Shown one piece after another: positions 56,058-64,000 of a DNA stretch of 64,000 nucleotides. The first letter of the stretch is position 1. Each line of letters starts with the position of its first letter. Made by a program: the position numbers and the translations under genes. The stretch is from the NCBI RefSeq assembly GCF_001921205.1, contig NZ_MSIE01000014.1, positions 62,001 through 126,000 of the forward strand, read 5' to 3'. The DNA is from Actinophytocola xanthii. GTDB taxonomy: Bacteria; Actinomycetota; Actinomycetes; Mycobacteriales; Pseudonocardiaceae. The notes beneath the pieces were generated by a model. That model was not told the DNA's origin, searched no databases, and worked only from the letters and a program-made list of their open reading frames with translations.

Positions 56058-56806
56058 TGCCGGACGTGAGCTTCGACGAGGTGCGGCGGGACTGGGTCCG
56101 GCTTGGTGAGCAGGACCCGCTGTGGGCGGTGTACGTGGCCGCCGACAAGCGCGGTGGCCGCTGGGAGCCCTCGGCGTTCCTGGCGACCGGGCGGGCCGCC
56201 GTCGCCGATGCCGTGGCGTGGCTGTCCTCGCTGGGCGTCGGCCCGCGATGGGGTCGGGTGCTGGACTTCGGCTGCGGCGCGGGTCGGCTTACCCAGGCGC
56301 TGGCCGCACACGCCGACGAGGTCGTCGGGGTCGACGTGTCACCGCCGATGCTCGCCGCGGCGCGGCGGTTGGCACCGCCGGAGAACTGCCGGTTCGTGCT
56401 GAACGAGAGCAGCGACCTGTCGGTCTTCGAGGACGGCCGGTTCGATCTGGTCTACTCCGAGCTGGTGCTCCAGCACCTGCCGCCGGCGGTGATCGAGACC
56501 TACCTCCGCGAGTTCGTCCGGGTGCTCGCACCCGGCGGAGTCGCCCTGCTCCAGTGCACGACGCGTCCGCTGTGGACGGCGAAGGGCGTGGTGTGGCGCT
56601 TGGTGCCGGGGCCGCTGGTCCGGCTGGGACAGCGGCGGCTGCTCGGCTACCCGGCGCCGATGCGGATGACCCGGTTCCGGCCTTCGCGCCTGGCGCGGGT
56701 GGTCCGGGCGGCCGGGGGAGCGGTGCTCGCGACGGCGACCGTCGACGACCGCTCGACCCACTGGCGGTCGACCCGGTACGTGATCAGGGCGTCGAGCCGT
56801 AGTTGA
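56057..56806 (+). CDS. Class I SAM-dependent methyltransferase
   Basis: A 249-aa methyltransferase (Methyltransf_11/25 type). Motif I is GRVLDFGCGAGRLTQALAAH and motif post-I VVGVDVSPPMLAAARRLA; SELVLQHLPPAVIETYLREF and LAPGGVALLQ complete the fold. It begins at the last base of the glycosyltransferase stop, so the two are co-translated and probably act on the same polymer or lipid. The 3' end overlaps the DUF2613 gene by 23 bases in convergent orientation. Confidence 0.92.
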   Translation: MPDVSFDEVRRDWVRLGEQDPLWAVYVAADKRGGRWEPSAFLATGRAAVADAVAWLSSLGVGPRWGRVLDFGCGAGRLTQALAAHADEVVGVDVSPPMLAAARRLAPPENCRFVLNESSDLSVFEDGRFDLVYSELVLQHLPPAVIETYLREFVRVLAPGGVALLQCTTRPLWTAKGVVWRLVPGPLVRLGQRRLLGYPAPMRMTRFRPSRLARVVRAAGGAVLATATVDDRSTHWRSTRYVIRASSRS

Positions 56807-56966
56807 CCGACTTGCTGCCCGAGCCTCCGGAGTTGTTCGGGCTGGCAGGGTCGTTGAGGTTGACGCCCTTGTCCGGTGCGGACACCGAGGACACGGCCAC
56901 CGCGACCCCCGTCGCGAGCGCGAGCCCGACCAGAACGGATGCGATTGCGCCGACCAGCTTTCCCAC
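56784..56966 (-). CDS. DUF2613-like small membrane or secreted protein
   Basis: A 60-aa protein starting MGKLVGAIASVLVGLALATG (GTG start, GGAG eight bases upstream) with one hydrophobic segment and a Ser/Gly/Asn-rich hydrophilic tail (NDPASPNNSGGSGSKSVNYG). It fits the DUF2613 family, whose mycobacterial member Rv0236A sits beside aftD. It follows the polytopic membrane protein gene by five bases. It is easily missed by gene finders. Function unknown. Confidence 0.8.
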   Translation of the reverse strand: MGKLVGAIASVLVGLALATGVAVAVSSVSAPDKGVNLNDPASPNNSGGSGSKSVNYGSTP

Positions 56967-56971
56967 GGTGC

Positions 56972-58771
56972 CTACTCCCGACGACGGGTTCCGGACGCGC
57001 TAAGGCTACCGGCCGGTAAGACGACCCACAACAGCCCGAGTGCGACGGTTGCGAGTGCGACCAGGTCCGCCGTGAGCACCGCTGCGCGCGGGGCCGTCGG
57101 GTACGCATGCGTCGCGACCGGCCCCGGGACGCGGTACAGGTCGAGCCACCGCCCCTGGTACACCCGCTCGAGCCGGGCGGTGACCCGTTCGGTCGGCGGG
57201 CCCGGCGTCCCGTGCTCGACCAGCACCCAGCCGATCCCGAGCGCCGCGAGATCCCCGTTTCGTTCGACCACCGCGCGCACCCGTGCGGCCCGCTCGTCCT
57301 CCCCGGCGACGGGCCGCCCGGAGACGAACAACGTGTCGTCGATGACCGTTGTGCGAGGCAGCACCCGCGGTGCCGGGTCGAGCTGTGTGCGGCCCTCGTT
57401 CCACCCGAACCGCCGGAACGCGGACAGCGGCAACGCGAGCACGTCACCGGCTCGCCGGTCCTCGAGCAGGACGCTCCGGACGTCGTACCAGTCCCGCGGG
57501 TACTGGACGCTTTCCAGTCGCCCCCAGCCGCCCCAGGCGAGGTCCGGCATCATCGCCACCGGCAGCACGGCCGCGCCCGCGAGCACCAGCCCGCCGTGGC
57601 GCCGCACGGTCCCTGCCGCCGCCCCCGCTCCCAACGCGAACCCCACGGCCAGCGGCAACGCCCACCAGGCCACCCACTTCTGCGAGTCCCGCAGCAGTCC
57701 GCCCCCCGGCACGTTCGCGACCACCCACCCCAGCAGGCCCGACGCCCCGAGCGCGCCCAGCGCGATCCCCGCGACTCCGAGCAGCACCAGCCCTCGCGCG
57801 CCCGGACACCGCCGGGACCACTCCCGCCAGCCAAGGGCCGCCACCGCGACGATCGCCAGGACCAGCACCGGAACGAGCGGGTTGGCGCGGCTGGCCGGGG
57901 TGGCCTCCGCGTTCCAGATTCCACCCAGCCCGAGCAGGCTGACCAGGACCCCGCCCCAGCCCTCCCCACGAGCCGCGAAGGCGTCGGCGCCCTCCACCGC
58001 CGACAGCCCGCCGCCGGGATGGGTCACCGCCGGTACCCACCACGGCGCGTTGAGCACCACGGCGACGGGGACGGTCACCAGCAGCCCCCGCCGCCCGCCG
58101 CACACCACCCCCACCGCCGCCGCCAGCAACCCCCCGGACGGCGTCAGCACGGCCGGCGCCGAGGCGAGAACCAGTAGGGCCACCCGCCGCCCGCACGCCC
58201 GCACGCCCACGGCGACCCGCTGCGGCTCCCCGGCTGCCTGCTCGCCGGCTGCCTGCTCGTCGGCTGCCTGCTCGCCGGCTGCCTGCTCGTCGTTGTCGGG
58301 CGCGGGCTCGACCGGCACCTGCTTGCCGTCGCCGCGCAGGGCCAGCGCCGCCCGCGCCACCCAGGGCAGGCACGCGTAGGCCAGCAGGTACGGCCAGTGT
58401 CCGATGAACAGCCGTTCGGCGACGTAGCCGCTCCACCCGTAGGCCACGGCCGCCACCACGCGCACCCCGACCGACCGGGTCGGCACCAGCAGACCCGCCC
58501 CCACCGGACCCGCGGCCAGCGCGGCCAGCAGGACCAGCTTTTGCACCAGGTCGCCCGGCAGCACGCTCGTCACCAGAGCGACCACGGCGTCCGCCGGCAC
58601 CGACCGGGGCAGCGCGGACCCGAGCCCAACCGAGTCCGGCAGCAACCACTGCCGCGGGGCGAACACCATGTCGTACACCAGAACGAACCCGCGGCCCAGT
58701 ACCGGCGCAAGCACCAGCAGCGCCATCCCCGACGCAACGCCGACGAGCGCGAGCCGCCGAGCCCTGCGCAT
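56972..58771 (-). CDS. Polytopic membrane protein, Rv0226c-like
   Basis: A 599-aa protein with about 12 helices in its first 430 residues (for example VLVLAIVAVAALGW and GLVLLGVAGIALGALGASGL) and a C-terminal extracytoplasmic domain with RDWYDVRSVLLEDR and a last helix. WNAEATPASR and the general plan recall GT-C-type glycosyltransferases such as AftD, and position matches Rv0226c of M. tuberculosis. A 15-bp repeat (four copies) encodes an EQAAG/EQAAD tract near residue 160. GGGAGG lies five bases before the ATG. Role in arabinan or envelope glycan synthesis is a reasonable guess only. Confidence 0.88.
   Translation of the reverse strand: MRRARRLALVGVASGMALLVLAPVLGRGFVLVYDMVFAPRQWLLPDSVGLGSALPRSVPADAVVALVTSVLPGDLVQKLVLLAALAAGPVGAGLLVPTRSVGVRVVAAVAYGWSGYVAERLFIGHWPYLLAYACLPWVARAALALRGDGKQVPVEPAPDNDEQAAGEQAADEQAAGEQAAGEPQRVAVGVRACGRRVALLVLASAPAVLTPSGGLLAAAVGVVCGGRRGLLVTVPVAVVLNAPWWVPAVTHPGGGLSAVEGADAFAARGEGWGGVLVSLLGLGGIWNAEATPASRANPLVPVLVLAIVAVAALGWREWSRRCPGARGLVLLGVAGIALGALGASGLLGWVVANVPGGGLLRDSQKWVAWWALPLAVGFALGAGAAAGTVRRHGGLVLAGAAVLPVAMMPDLAWGGWGRLESVQYPRDWYDVRSVLLEDRRAGDVLALPLSAFRRFGWNEGRTQLDPAPRVLPRTTVIDDTLFVSGRPVAGEDERAARVRAVVERNGDLAALGIGWVLVEHGTPGPPTERVTARLERVYQGRWLDLYRVPGPVATHAYPTAPRAAVLTADLVALATVALGLLWVVLPAGSLSASGTRRRE
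58231..58290. repeat. 15-bp tandem repeat, four copies, in the Rv0226c-like gene
   Basis: CGGCTGCCTGCTCGC or ...CGT occurs four times in alternating form (58231, 58246, 58261, 58276). On the coding strand it encodes alternating EQAAG/EQAAD units in a cytoplasmic loop. Confidence 0.9.
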
Positions 58772-58873
58772 GCCGCCTCCCTGGCCTCCTCCGGCGGACC
58801 GCGCGGTCCACTTGTCGATCTTTTCACCGGCGTACCGCTACTTTCCAGGCCCCGCGCGGGCTACAGTCCGCTC

Positions 58874-60097
58874 GTGGTCGTCGCGGAGCGGGTTCGGGTG
58901 GCGGCCCTGTTGGTCTCGGTGGGTGTCGCGTTCACCCAGGCCGCTTCCTACCTGCTCAACGTCGCCGCGGCGCGAATGCTGGCGCCGGCCGCGTTCGGCG
59001 AGCTCGGGTCGCTGCTCGCGGTGCTCGTCGTGGGCGCGGTGCCGGCGATGGGCCTGCAGACGGTGACGGCACTGCGCGTGGCACGCACCCGCGAGAGCGG
59101 CCAGCTGTTCTCGCTGGGCCTCGCGACAAGCGCGGTCGTCACCGCCGTCGCCCTCGCCGCCGCGCCGCTGCTGGTCGTGCTGCTGCACCTGGGCAGCGTC
59201 CTGCCGGCGCTGTTCGTCGCGGTCTCGCTGACGTCGATCACGCTCATCGGGCTCTGGTACGGGATGCTGCAGGGCGCGAACCGGTTCGCCGCGTTGGCCG
59301 GCCTGCTCGCCTGCGAGGCCGTCGGGAGGATCGGCGGCACCCTCGTCGGGCTTGTGGTCTTTCGCGACGCCACCGCGGCACTGGCCGGCACCGCCCTCGG
59401 GGCGCTGGCGGTCGCCGCGCTGGGCTGGTTCGTGGTCGGGCGCCCCCGTCCGAGCCGCCACCACCGGGGGCACGTCGGCGAGGTGCTGCACGCGGTCCAG
59501 GCCATGCTCGCGCTCGTGTTGCTGGTCAACCTCGACCTCGTGCTCGCCCGCCACCATCTCCCGGCCGGCGAGGCGGGGGAGTACGCGGTCGGCGCGATCA
59601 TCACGAAGATCGCCTACTGGCTGCCGCAGGCGGTGGCCGTCCTCGTCCTGCCCCGGTTCGCCGAGGAGGCGAGCCGGCGCCGGCTCGTGCCGCGGGCGCT
59701 CGCGATCTGCGCCGGCCTCGACGCCGTCGTCGTGCTGGGTACGGCCACCGCGGGCCCGACGGTGGTCAGGGTCGTCGGCGGGGCCGACTACGCGGGCAGC
59801 AGCCTCCCGGTGTGGGCGTTCGCGGTCGTCGGGTCACTGCTCTCGCTCACCCAGATCCTGCTGTTCTCCCGCATCGCGAGCGCCGACCGGCGGTCGACCG
59901 TGTTGATCTGGCTCGCCGTGGGGGTCGAGGTGCTGCTCGTCAGCCTCTGGCTGCACGACGGCCTGACCGAGGTCGTCGCGGCCGCCGGGATCGCCACCGG
60001 CCTGCTCGTCGCCGGCGGGGCGCTGGTCGAGCTGAGATCCAGGCGGGTCGAACCAGTCGACGCGGGTGGACACGACGGCGGCGACGGCCAGCAGTAA
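58874..60097 (+). CDS. Polysaccharide flippase, Wzx/MurJ-like
   Basis: A 407-aa protein with about 12 helices, of the polysaccharide-export (MATE-like MOP) superfamily: AASYLLNVAAARMLAPAAFG and LGSLLAVLVVGAVPAM at the N-terminus, then LQGANRFAALAGLLACEAVG and repeated membrane segments. It could flip a lipid-linked sugar made by the nearby glycosyltransferases. The GTG at 58874 may be leaderless (-10 TACAGT at 58862-58867). Its last 264 bases are also read antisense as the end of aftD. Confidence 0.85.
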   Translation: MVVAERVRVAALLVSVGVAFTQAASYLLNVAAARMLAPAAFGELGSLLAVLVVGAVPAMGLQTVTALRVARTRESGQLFSLGLATSAVVTAVALAAAPLLVVLLHLGSVLPALFVAVSLTSITLIGLWYGMLQGANRFAALAGLLACEAVGRIGGTLVGLVVFRDATAALAGTALGALAVAALGWFVVGRPRPSRHHRGHVGEVLHAVQAMLALVLLVNLDLVLARHHLPAGEAGEYAVGAIITKIAYWLPQAVAVLVLPRFAEEASRRRLVPRALAICAGLDAVVVLGTATAGPTVVRVVGGADYAGSSLPVWAFAVVGSLLSLTQILLFSRIASADRRSTVLIWLAVGVEVLLVSLWLHDGLTEVVAAAGIATGLLVAGGALVELRSRRVEPVDAGGHDGGDGQQ

Positions 60098-63000
60098 CGC
60101 CGACTGCGCCGGCCAGCCGTACGCCCACGCCTGCCCGTGGTCCAGCAGCCGGCCGGTCAGCGCGACGACGGTGGCCCCGCCCGCACCCGCGAGCACCAGC
60201 CAGCGGGGCGCCGGCGGCCACAGCAGCCGCAGCAGCAGGCACGCGATCAGCAGGACCAACGGCAGCATCCCGCCGAGCACCGCGAGCAGTGCGACCAGCG
60301 CGACCGGCACCCAGCGCCGTCCGCCAGGACGCACGTCGACCTGCCGCCTGCGCCGCGCGGGCACGAGTACGGACCCGGCCAGCAGTACGGCGGTCAGTCC
60401 GCCGATCATGAGGCCTCGCCGGTAGTCACCGTCCGGCACGAACTCCAGTGCGACCGTGCCACCGGCGCCGGCCGGCACCAGCCAGGCCTGCTGCCAGCCG
60501 TCGACCCTGGTCCGTTCGAGCGGCCGGCCGTCCATCGTGGCCGTCCAGCCCTCGTTCGCGTTCTCCGGCACCGCGAGCACGGCCTCCGGGCCCGCGCCGA
60601 CCGTGACCTCCCGGCGCGTCGCCTCCCACCGCGTCACCTCGTGCTCCCGCCGGGTGGGCGTCGCCGGTGCGGCGACCGGCGCCAGCCGCAGGTCCTGCAC
60701 GACGAACGACGCCGACGGGGTGGTGCGGAGCTCGTGCTCGCCCGCGGTCAGCTCCGCCTCTCCGCCGAGGTCGCCGCAGGTCGTGAAGCGCAACGGCCGG
60801 TGCGCGCGGTAGTCGGCGAGGGAGCCGGACACCGAGGTCTGGTAGACGAACCCGTCAAGCTCGACGGTCGGGCCCGAGCCGCACGGGACCTCGAACGAGA
60901 CCGGGGGAGCTGGCAGGTCCACACCGGACAGCGTCAGCTCGGTGATGCCGGCCGGCCCCGGCATCCGCTGATCCGTGCCGAGCACGCTGATCTCGATCCG
61001 GTCGGTCGTCAGCGAGAAGCGGGCGACCCCGTCGGGGGTGACCGGCACGGCCTGGGACCCCCGGGGCACGGTCAGCAACACGTCGGTCGGCCGTGCGCCG
61101 CCGGACTCCGCCGAGGTGGTCAGGCGGAGGCCGGTCAGCGCGCGGGGCGAGTCCCAGGACAGCCGCAGTGTCGGCCGCAGGTCGGTCCCGTCGGCGACCC
61201 AGCTGGTCGTCGAGTCACCATCCACAGCGGACAGAGCGCCGGCGGTCGGGTCGCCGGCGAGCTGGCTGGAACCGGACACCGTCATCCCCGGCGGGGACGC
61301 CGGCACGGTGCCGCCGGTCGCGGGGAGCACGGTCCCCTCGATCCGGTAGATCCTCCTCGAGGACGTCGAGAACAGCCGGTGCACGCCGGAGGGCTCCTCA
61401 CCCACCCGTGCCCGGTCCGCCGAGCAGCGGCCGCCCACGCACGCGTAGCGCGGCGCGGTTCCCCGGCTGAACGCGTACGCGGTGAGCTGGCCGGCCTCGG
61501 GAGTGGCGTCGGCCGGCGCGCGCAGCGCGCGCAGCGGGGCCACCCCGGGGACCGACAGCTCCGAGATGGCCACGTTGCCCGTCTGGCGTCCGGCGGCCAC
61601 GCCGAGCACCGTCACCCGGACCGTGCTGGTGAGCCCGGCCGCGGTGGGGAAGCGCTGTTCGCCGCCGCCCCGGGCGACGTCGTGCTCGGTGCTTCCGGTG
61701 TCGGTCGTGATCCGGACCCGGGTCACCGGCCAGCCCACCCGCAGGCTGTCGACGGCGCGCAGGCCCACCTCGCTGACCGGCAGGGGGGTGTCCAGCTCGA
61801 CCTCCAGCCACTGCCCGTCCGGGCCGGTGAAGCTCGACGAGCGCCACGCGGTCAGCGGGTCGCCGTCGACCGCCGCGAACGGCAGCCCGGAGGGGTCGGA
61901 CGCGCCGACCGCGTCGGCGAACGCGATGGAGGTCGACGCGGAGACCCCGCGAATACCGCGGTAGGCGGCCACCGTCTGGTGTTCGCGCCCACGGAAGGGC
62001 AGGACGTCGGTGGACGGGCGCCGTTGCCGCGGCTCCTCGTCGGCGGCCAGCGTCTGGCTCAGGCTGTCCCGCACCCGGCCGACGTTGCGCTCGCGGTACC
62101 GCAACCCGTCGGTGACCAGCCACTCCCGTGCGTCCGCCGAGCCCCCGTCACCGGCGAGCACGGTCGGCGTGCCGGCGTCCAACAGCCCGGACTCCAGCAG
62201 TGGCAGCAACGACTCCGGTCCGCCGCTCACCGTCGGCACGTCCGAAGTGGAGACGAGGGTCGCCCGGTGTACCGGGGTGTCTACTTCGTACACCTCGAGC
62301 GCCGGTGCCCGGCCAACGTCGGGAAGTGCCACTGAGGGCCCGAACGAGGCGACCCGCGACAGCCCGGAGGAGCCGGCGAGCCCGGCCCGCACGGCGCCGG
62401 GATCCGGCGCGCCGGTTCCCTCGAGGTCGATGTCGTTGCGCATCAGGAGGAACCGGTACCCGGCGCGGGCGAGGAACTCCGACAGCGCCGGTGAGCCGCG
62501 GGCGTCGGTCAGCGCCTCCTCCACGGCGTCCATCAGCCGGGTGTTGCCCTCGGAGCCGAGCGGGATCTGGCTGCGCACCGCCCAGGGAGCGCGTGCCAGC
62601 GCCTGGGCGGGCTCGTCGACGGTGCGGCCCCAGGTGTAGTCGCCGAAGCCGGAGCCGGGCAGCAGCAGCGTGCGTGCGTCGGGGTCGCGGTCGGCGAGCC
62701 AGGTCATGGCCGCGCGCCAGTGGTCGGGCACCTCGGCCCAGCCGGGGCCTGGGCGCAGCGTCAGCAGCCAGGCCGGCGCGGCCATCAGCGCGACGAGCAG
62801 GCACCCGACGGCCACCCGCGCCCGCGTGGCCCGCAGCGCCGAGGTGCCGCGGGCGAGCCCGGGCAGCCGCCCGACGAGGGCGTGGGTGAACGCGAGTGTC
62901 AGGGGGAGCCGCAGCACTGGCTCGAACTTGTGCACGTTGCGCAGTGGCGCGAGCGGTCCGTCGAGCAGCTCGCGCACGGTCACGGCCAGCGGGCCGTCCA

Positions 63001-64000
63001 GCGTGCCGACGTAGCCGACGGTCAGCAGGACCAGCCCGGTGACCACGCCGAGGGTCAGGAAGCGCCGCTCCGGCAGCCGGGGTAGCACCAGCCCGAACAG
63101 GCCCACCGCGGCGACCAACCCGGTGACCAGCATCAGCGCCGGGTTGTCGATCAGCATGAAGCCCGACGGCCACCACGGCGTGCCGGCGACGACGTAGGCG
63201 ACCCACTGGTTGGTGCCGCGCAACACCTCCCACAGCGACATCGGCGCCGTCGTGTTGGTCGCCGACTCGATGTAATCGAGGAACGGCAGGCTGTACTCGC
63301 CGAGCAGCAGCAGCGGCAGGACCCACCACAGGCACACGGCGAGCACGGACACACCCCACCAGGCGGTGAGCCGGACGTGCTCGGCCGTCCAGCGGCGGGT
63401 CAGCAGCCACAGCGCCGGCAGTACCAGCGCCATCAGCACCATTGCCGCGTTGACCCCACCCATGCAGAGCACGGCCAGCGCCGACAGCCCGGCCGCGCGC
63501 CGCGGCGAGCCAATGCGACCGGCCCTGACCAGCGGCAACAGCACCCACGGCAGGGCGACAGCGGGAAGCATCTCGGCCGACAGCGGACCGATCTCGGTCA
63601 GCATCCTGGGGGCGAGGGTGTAGGCGAGCGCACCGGCGAAGCGGGTGGGCTCCGTGCCGACCCGCAACGCGCGGGCCAGCGCCAACATCCCGCCGAACGC
63701 GAGGCAGAGCAGCAACGCGCACCAGGCCCGCTGGGTGATCCACGGTGGCACACCGAGCAGCTGCCCGGCGGCGAAGAACGGGCCCATCGGGAACAGGTAG
63801 CCGTAGGCCTGGTTCTGCAGCTCGCCGCCGGTGGCCTCGGGATTCCAGAGGTGCAGTGCCCTGGCGAGGAACGCGACCGGGTCCACCGCGAGGTCGAGCT
63901 TGGTGTCGAACGTCGTGCGGCCAGGGCGCTGGAGCACCGACAGCAGCGTGAGCCCGAGCATCACCCAGGCGGCCGGGTTGCGCAGCAACCGGCCCGTCCT
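59834..64000 (-). CDS. aftD: Alpha-(1->3)-arabinofuranosyltransferase AftD, 5' end cut by window edge
   Basis: At least 1388 residues of a giant membrane GT-C enzyme that branches arabinan of arabinogalactan and lipoarabinomannan with decaprenyl-phospho-arabinose. The N-terminal part has the conserved DTKLDLAVDPVAFLARALHL (catalytic Asp region), GELQNQAYGYLFPMGPFF and many helices (about 1-420); large beta-rich extracytoplasmic domains with carbohydrate-binding-like repeats follow (WLEVELDTPLPVSEVGL), and TM helices close it. M. tuberculosis AftD (Rv0236c) is of similar size. A start near 63988 (TTG) or just outside is likely. The last about 88 codons run antisense through the flippase gene and are low-complexity (Gln, Asp, Pro), so the true C-terminus may differ. 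Confidence 0.9.
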   Translation of the reverse strand, partial: RTGRLLRNPAAWVMLGLTLLSVLQRPGRTTFDTKLDLAVDPVAFLARALHLWNPEATGGELQNQAYGYLFPMGPFFAAGQLLGVPPWITQRAWCALLLCLAFGGMLALARALRVGTEPTRFAGALAYTLAPRMLTEIGPLSAEMLPAVALPWVLLPLVRAGRIGSPRRAAGLSALAVLCMGGVNAAMVLMALVLPALWLLTRRWTAEHVRLTAWWGVSVLAVCLWWVLPLLLLGEYSLPFLDYIESATNTTAPMSLWEVLRGTNQWVAYVVAGTPWWPSGFMLIDNPALMLVTGLVAAVGLFGLVLPRLPERRFLTLGVVTGLVLLTVGYVGTLDGPLAVTVRELLDGPLAPLRNVHKFEPVLRLPLTLAFTHALVGRLPGLARGTSALRATRARVAVGCLLVALMAAPAWLLTLRPGPGWAEVPDHWRAAMTWLADRDPDARTLLLPGSGFGDYTWGRTVDEPAQALARAPWAVRSQIPLGSEGNTRLMDAVEEALTDARGSPALSEFLARAGYRFLLMRNDIDLEGTGAPDPGAVRAGLAGSSGLSRVASFGPSVALPDVGRAPALEVYEVDTPVHRATLVSTSDVPTVSGGPESLLPLLESGLLDAGTPTVLAGDGGSADAREWLVTDGLRYRERNVGRVRDSLSQTLAADEEPRQRRPSTDVLPFRGREHQTVAAYRGIRGVSASTSIAFADAVGASDPSGLPFAAVDGDPLTAWRSSSFTGPDGQWLEVELDTPLPVSEVGLRAVDSLRVGWPVTRVRITTDTGSTEHDVARGGGEQRFPTAAGLTSTVRVTVLGVAAGRQTGNVAISELSVPGVAPLRALRAPADATPEAGQLTAYAFSRGTAPRYACVGGRCSADRARVGEEPSGVHRLFSTSSRRIYRIEGTVLPATGGTVPASPPGMTVSGSSQLAGDPTAGALSAVDGDSTTSWVADGTDLRPTLRLSWDSPRALTGLRLTTSAESGGARPTDVLLTVPRGSQAVPVTPDGVARFSLTTDRIEISVLGTDQRMPGPAGITELTLSGVDLPAPPVSFEVPCGSGPTVELDGFVYQTSVSGSLADYRAHRPLRFTTCGDLGGEAELTAGEHELRTTPSASFVVQDLRLAPVAAPATPTRREHEVTRWEATRREVTVGAGPEAVLAVPENANEGWTATMDGRPLERTRVDGWQQAWLVPAGAGGTVALEFVPDGDYRRGLMIGGLTAVLLAGSVLVPARRRRQVDVRPGGRRWVPVALVALLAVLGGMLPLVLLIACLLLRLLWPPAPRWLVLAGAGGATVVALTGRLLDHGQAWAYGWPAQSALLLAVAAVVSTRVDWFDPPGSQLDQRPAGDEQAGGDPGGRDDLGQAVVQPEADEQHLDPHGEPDQHGRPPVGARDAGEQQDLGEREQ

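Overview
The window comes from a high-GC actinomycete chromosome, most probably a member of the Pseudonocardiaceae. The reasons are strong GC bias at third codon positions, many GTG and TTG starts with 4-bp stop/start overlaps, an actinobacterial integration host factor (mihF), the actinobacterial division protein SepH, an arabinogalactan enzyme (AftD) and several blocks whose gene order I recall from Mycobacterium tuberculosis: sepH-serC-citA (Rv0883c-Rv0889c), glpD-tetR-flavoprotein (Rv2249c-Rv2251) and the Rv0224c-Rv0227c/aftD envelope genes. The genus cannot be fixed by reading alone.

Layout. 1-8 kb: a response regulator cut by the window edge, divergent from a lipoprotein / PG-binding adaptor / MacB-type ABC operon, then a convergent heterodimeric ABC exporter pair. 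8-13.5 kb: a small orphan ORF, a four-unit 57-bp tandem repeat, sepH, purC, serC and a serine hydrolase. 13.6-17 kb: an ABC-2 transporter plus NarL-type two-component system, four genes all coupled by ATGA overlaps. 17-23 kb: citA divergent from a complete urease operon ureABCFGD without ureE; the shared promoter region carries a striking inverted repeat. 23-34.6 kb: mostly metabolic and transport genes (TetR, pdxH, MFS, APC permease, aldose epimerase-like, amidohydrolase, acyl-CoA dehydrogenase, PfkB kinase, gltA) and an orphan ABC-2 permease.

34.9-37.1 kb holds the most interesting locus: a three-gene type VII secretion module (YbaB-like, EspC-like, and a 479-aa protein joining a WXG-like N-terminus and a long Gln-rich helical region to an M15 peptidoglycan peptidase with intact zinc ligands). 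No ESX core gene lies nearby. 37.2-41 kb: glpD and a TetR gene divergent from an alkyl-DHAP-synthase-like flavoprotein over a palindromic operator. 41-43.5 kb: a membrane protein, a dienelactone hydrolase and a protein with two GGCT-like domains. 43.5-46.8 kb: an accessory-looking cassette, a TetR regulator and MMPL exporter divergent over tandem operators, flanked by small inverted-repeat elements and related end sequences.

46.8-53 kb: secreted C39-like peptidase, PadR regulator, acyl-CoA ligase, mihF with a 20-bp terminator stem, isochorismate synthase and an Sfp-type phosphopantetheinyl transferase. 53-64 kb: envelope cluster with a DUF3068 membrane protein, two methyltransferases, a GT4 glycosyltransferase, a DUF2613 small protein, a polytopic membrane protein, a Wzx-like flippase and AftD. 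The aftD reading frame overlaps the flippase gene antisense by 264 bp and is cut at its 5' end by the window edge. No rRNA, tRNA or CRISPR array was seen.
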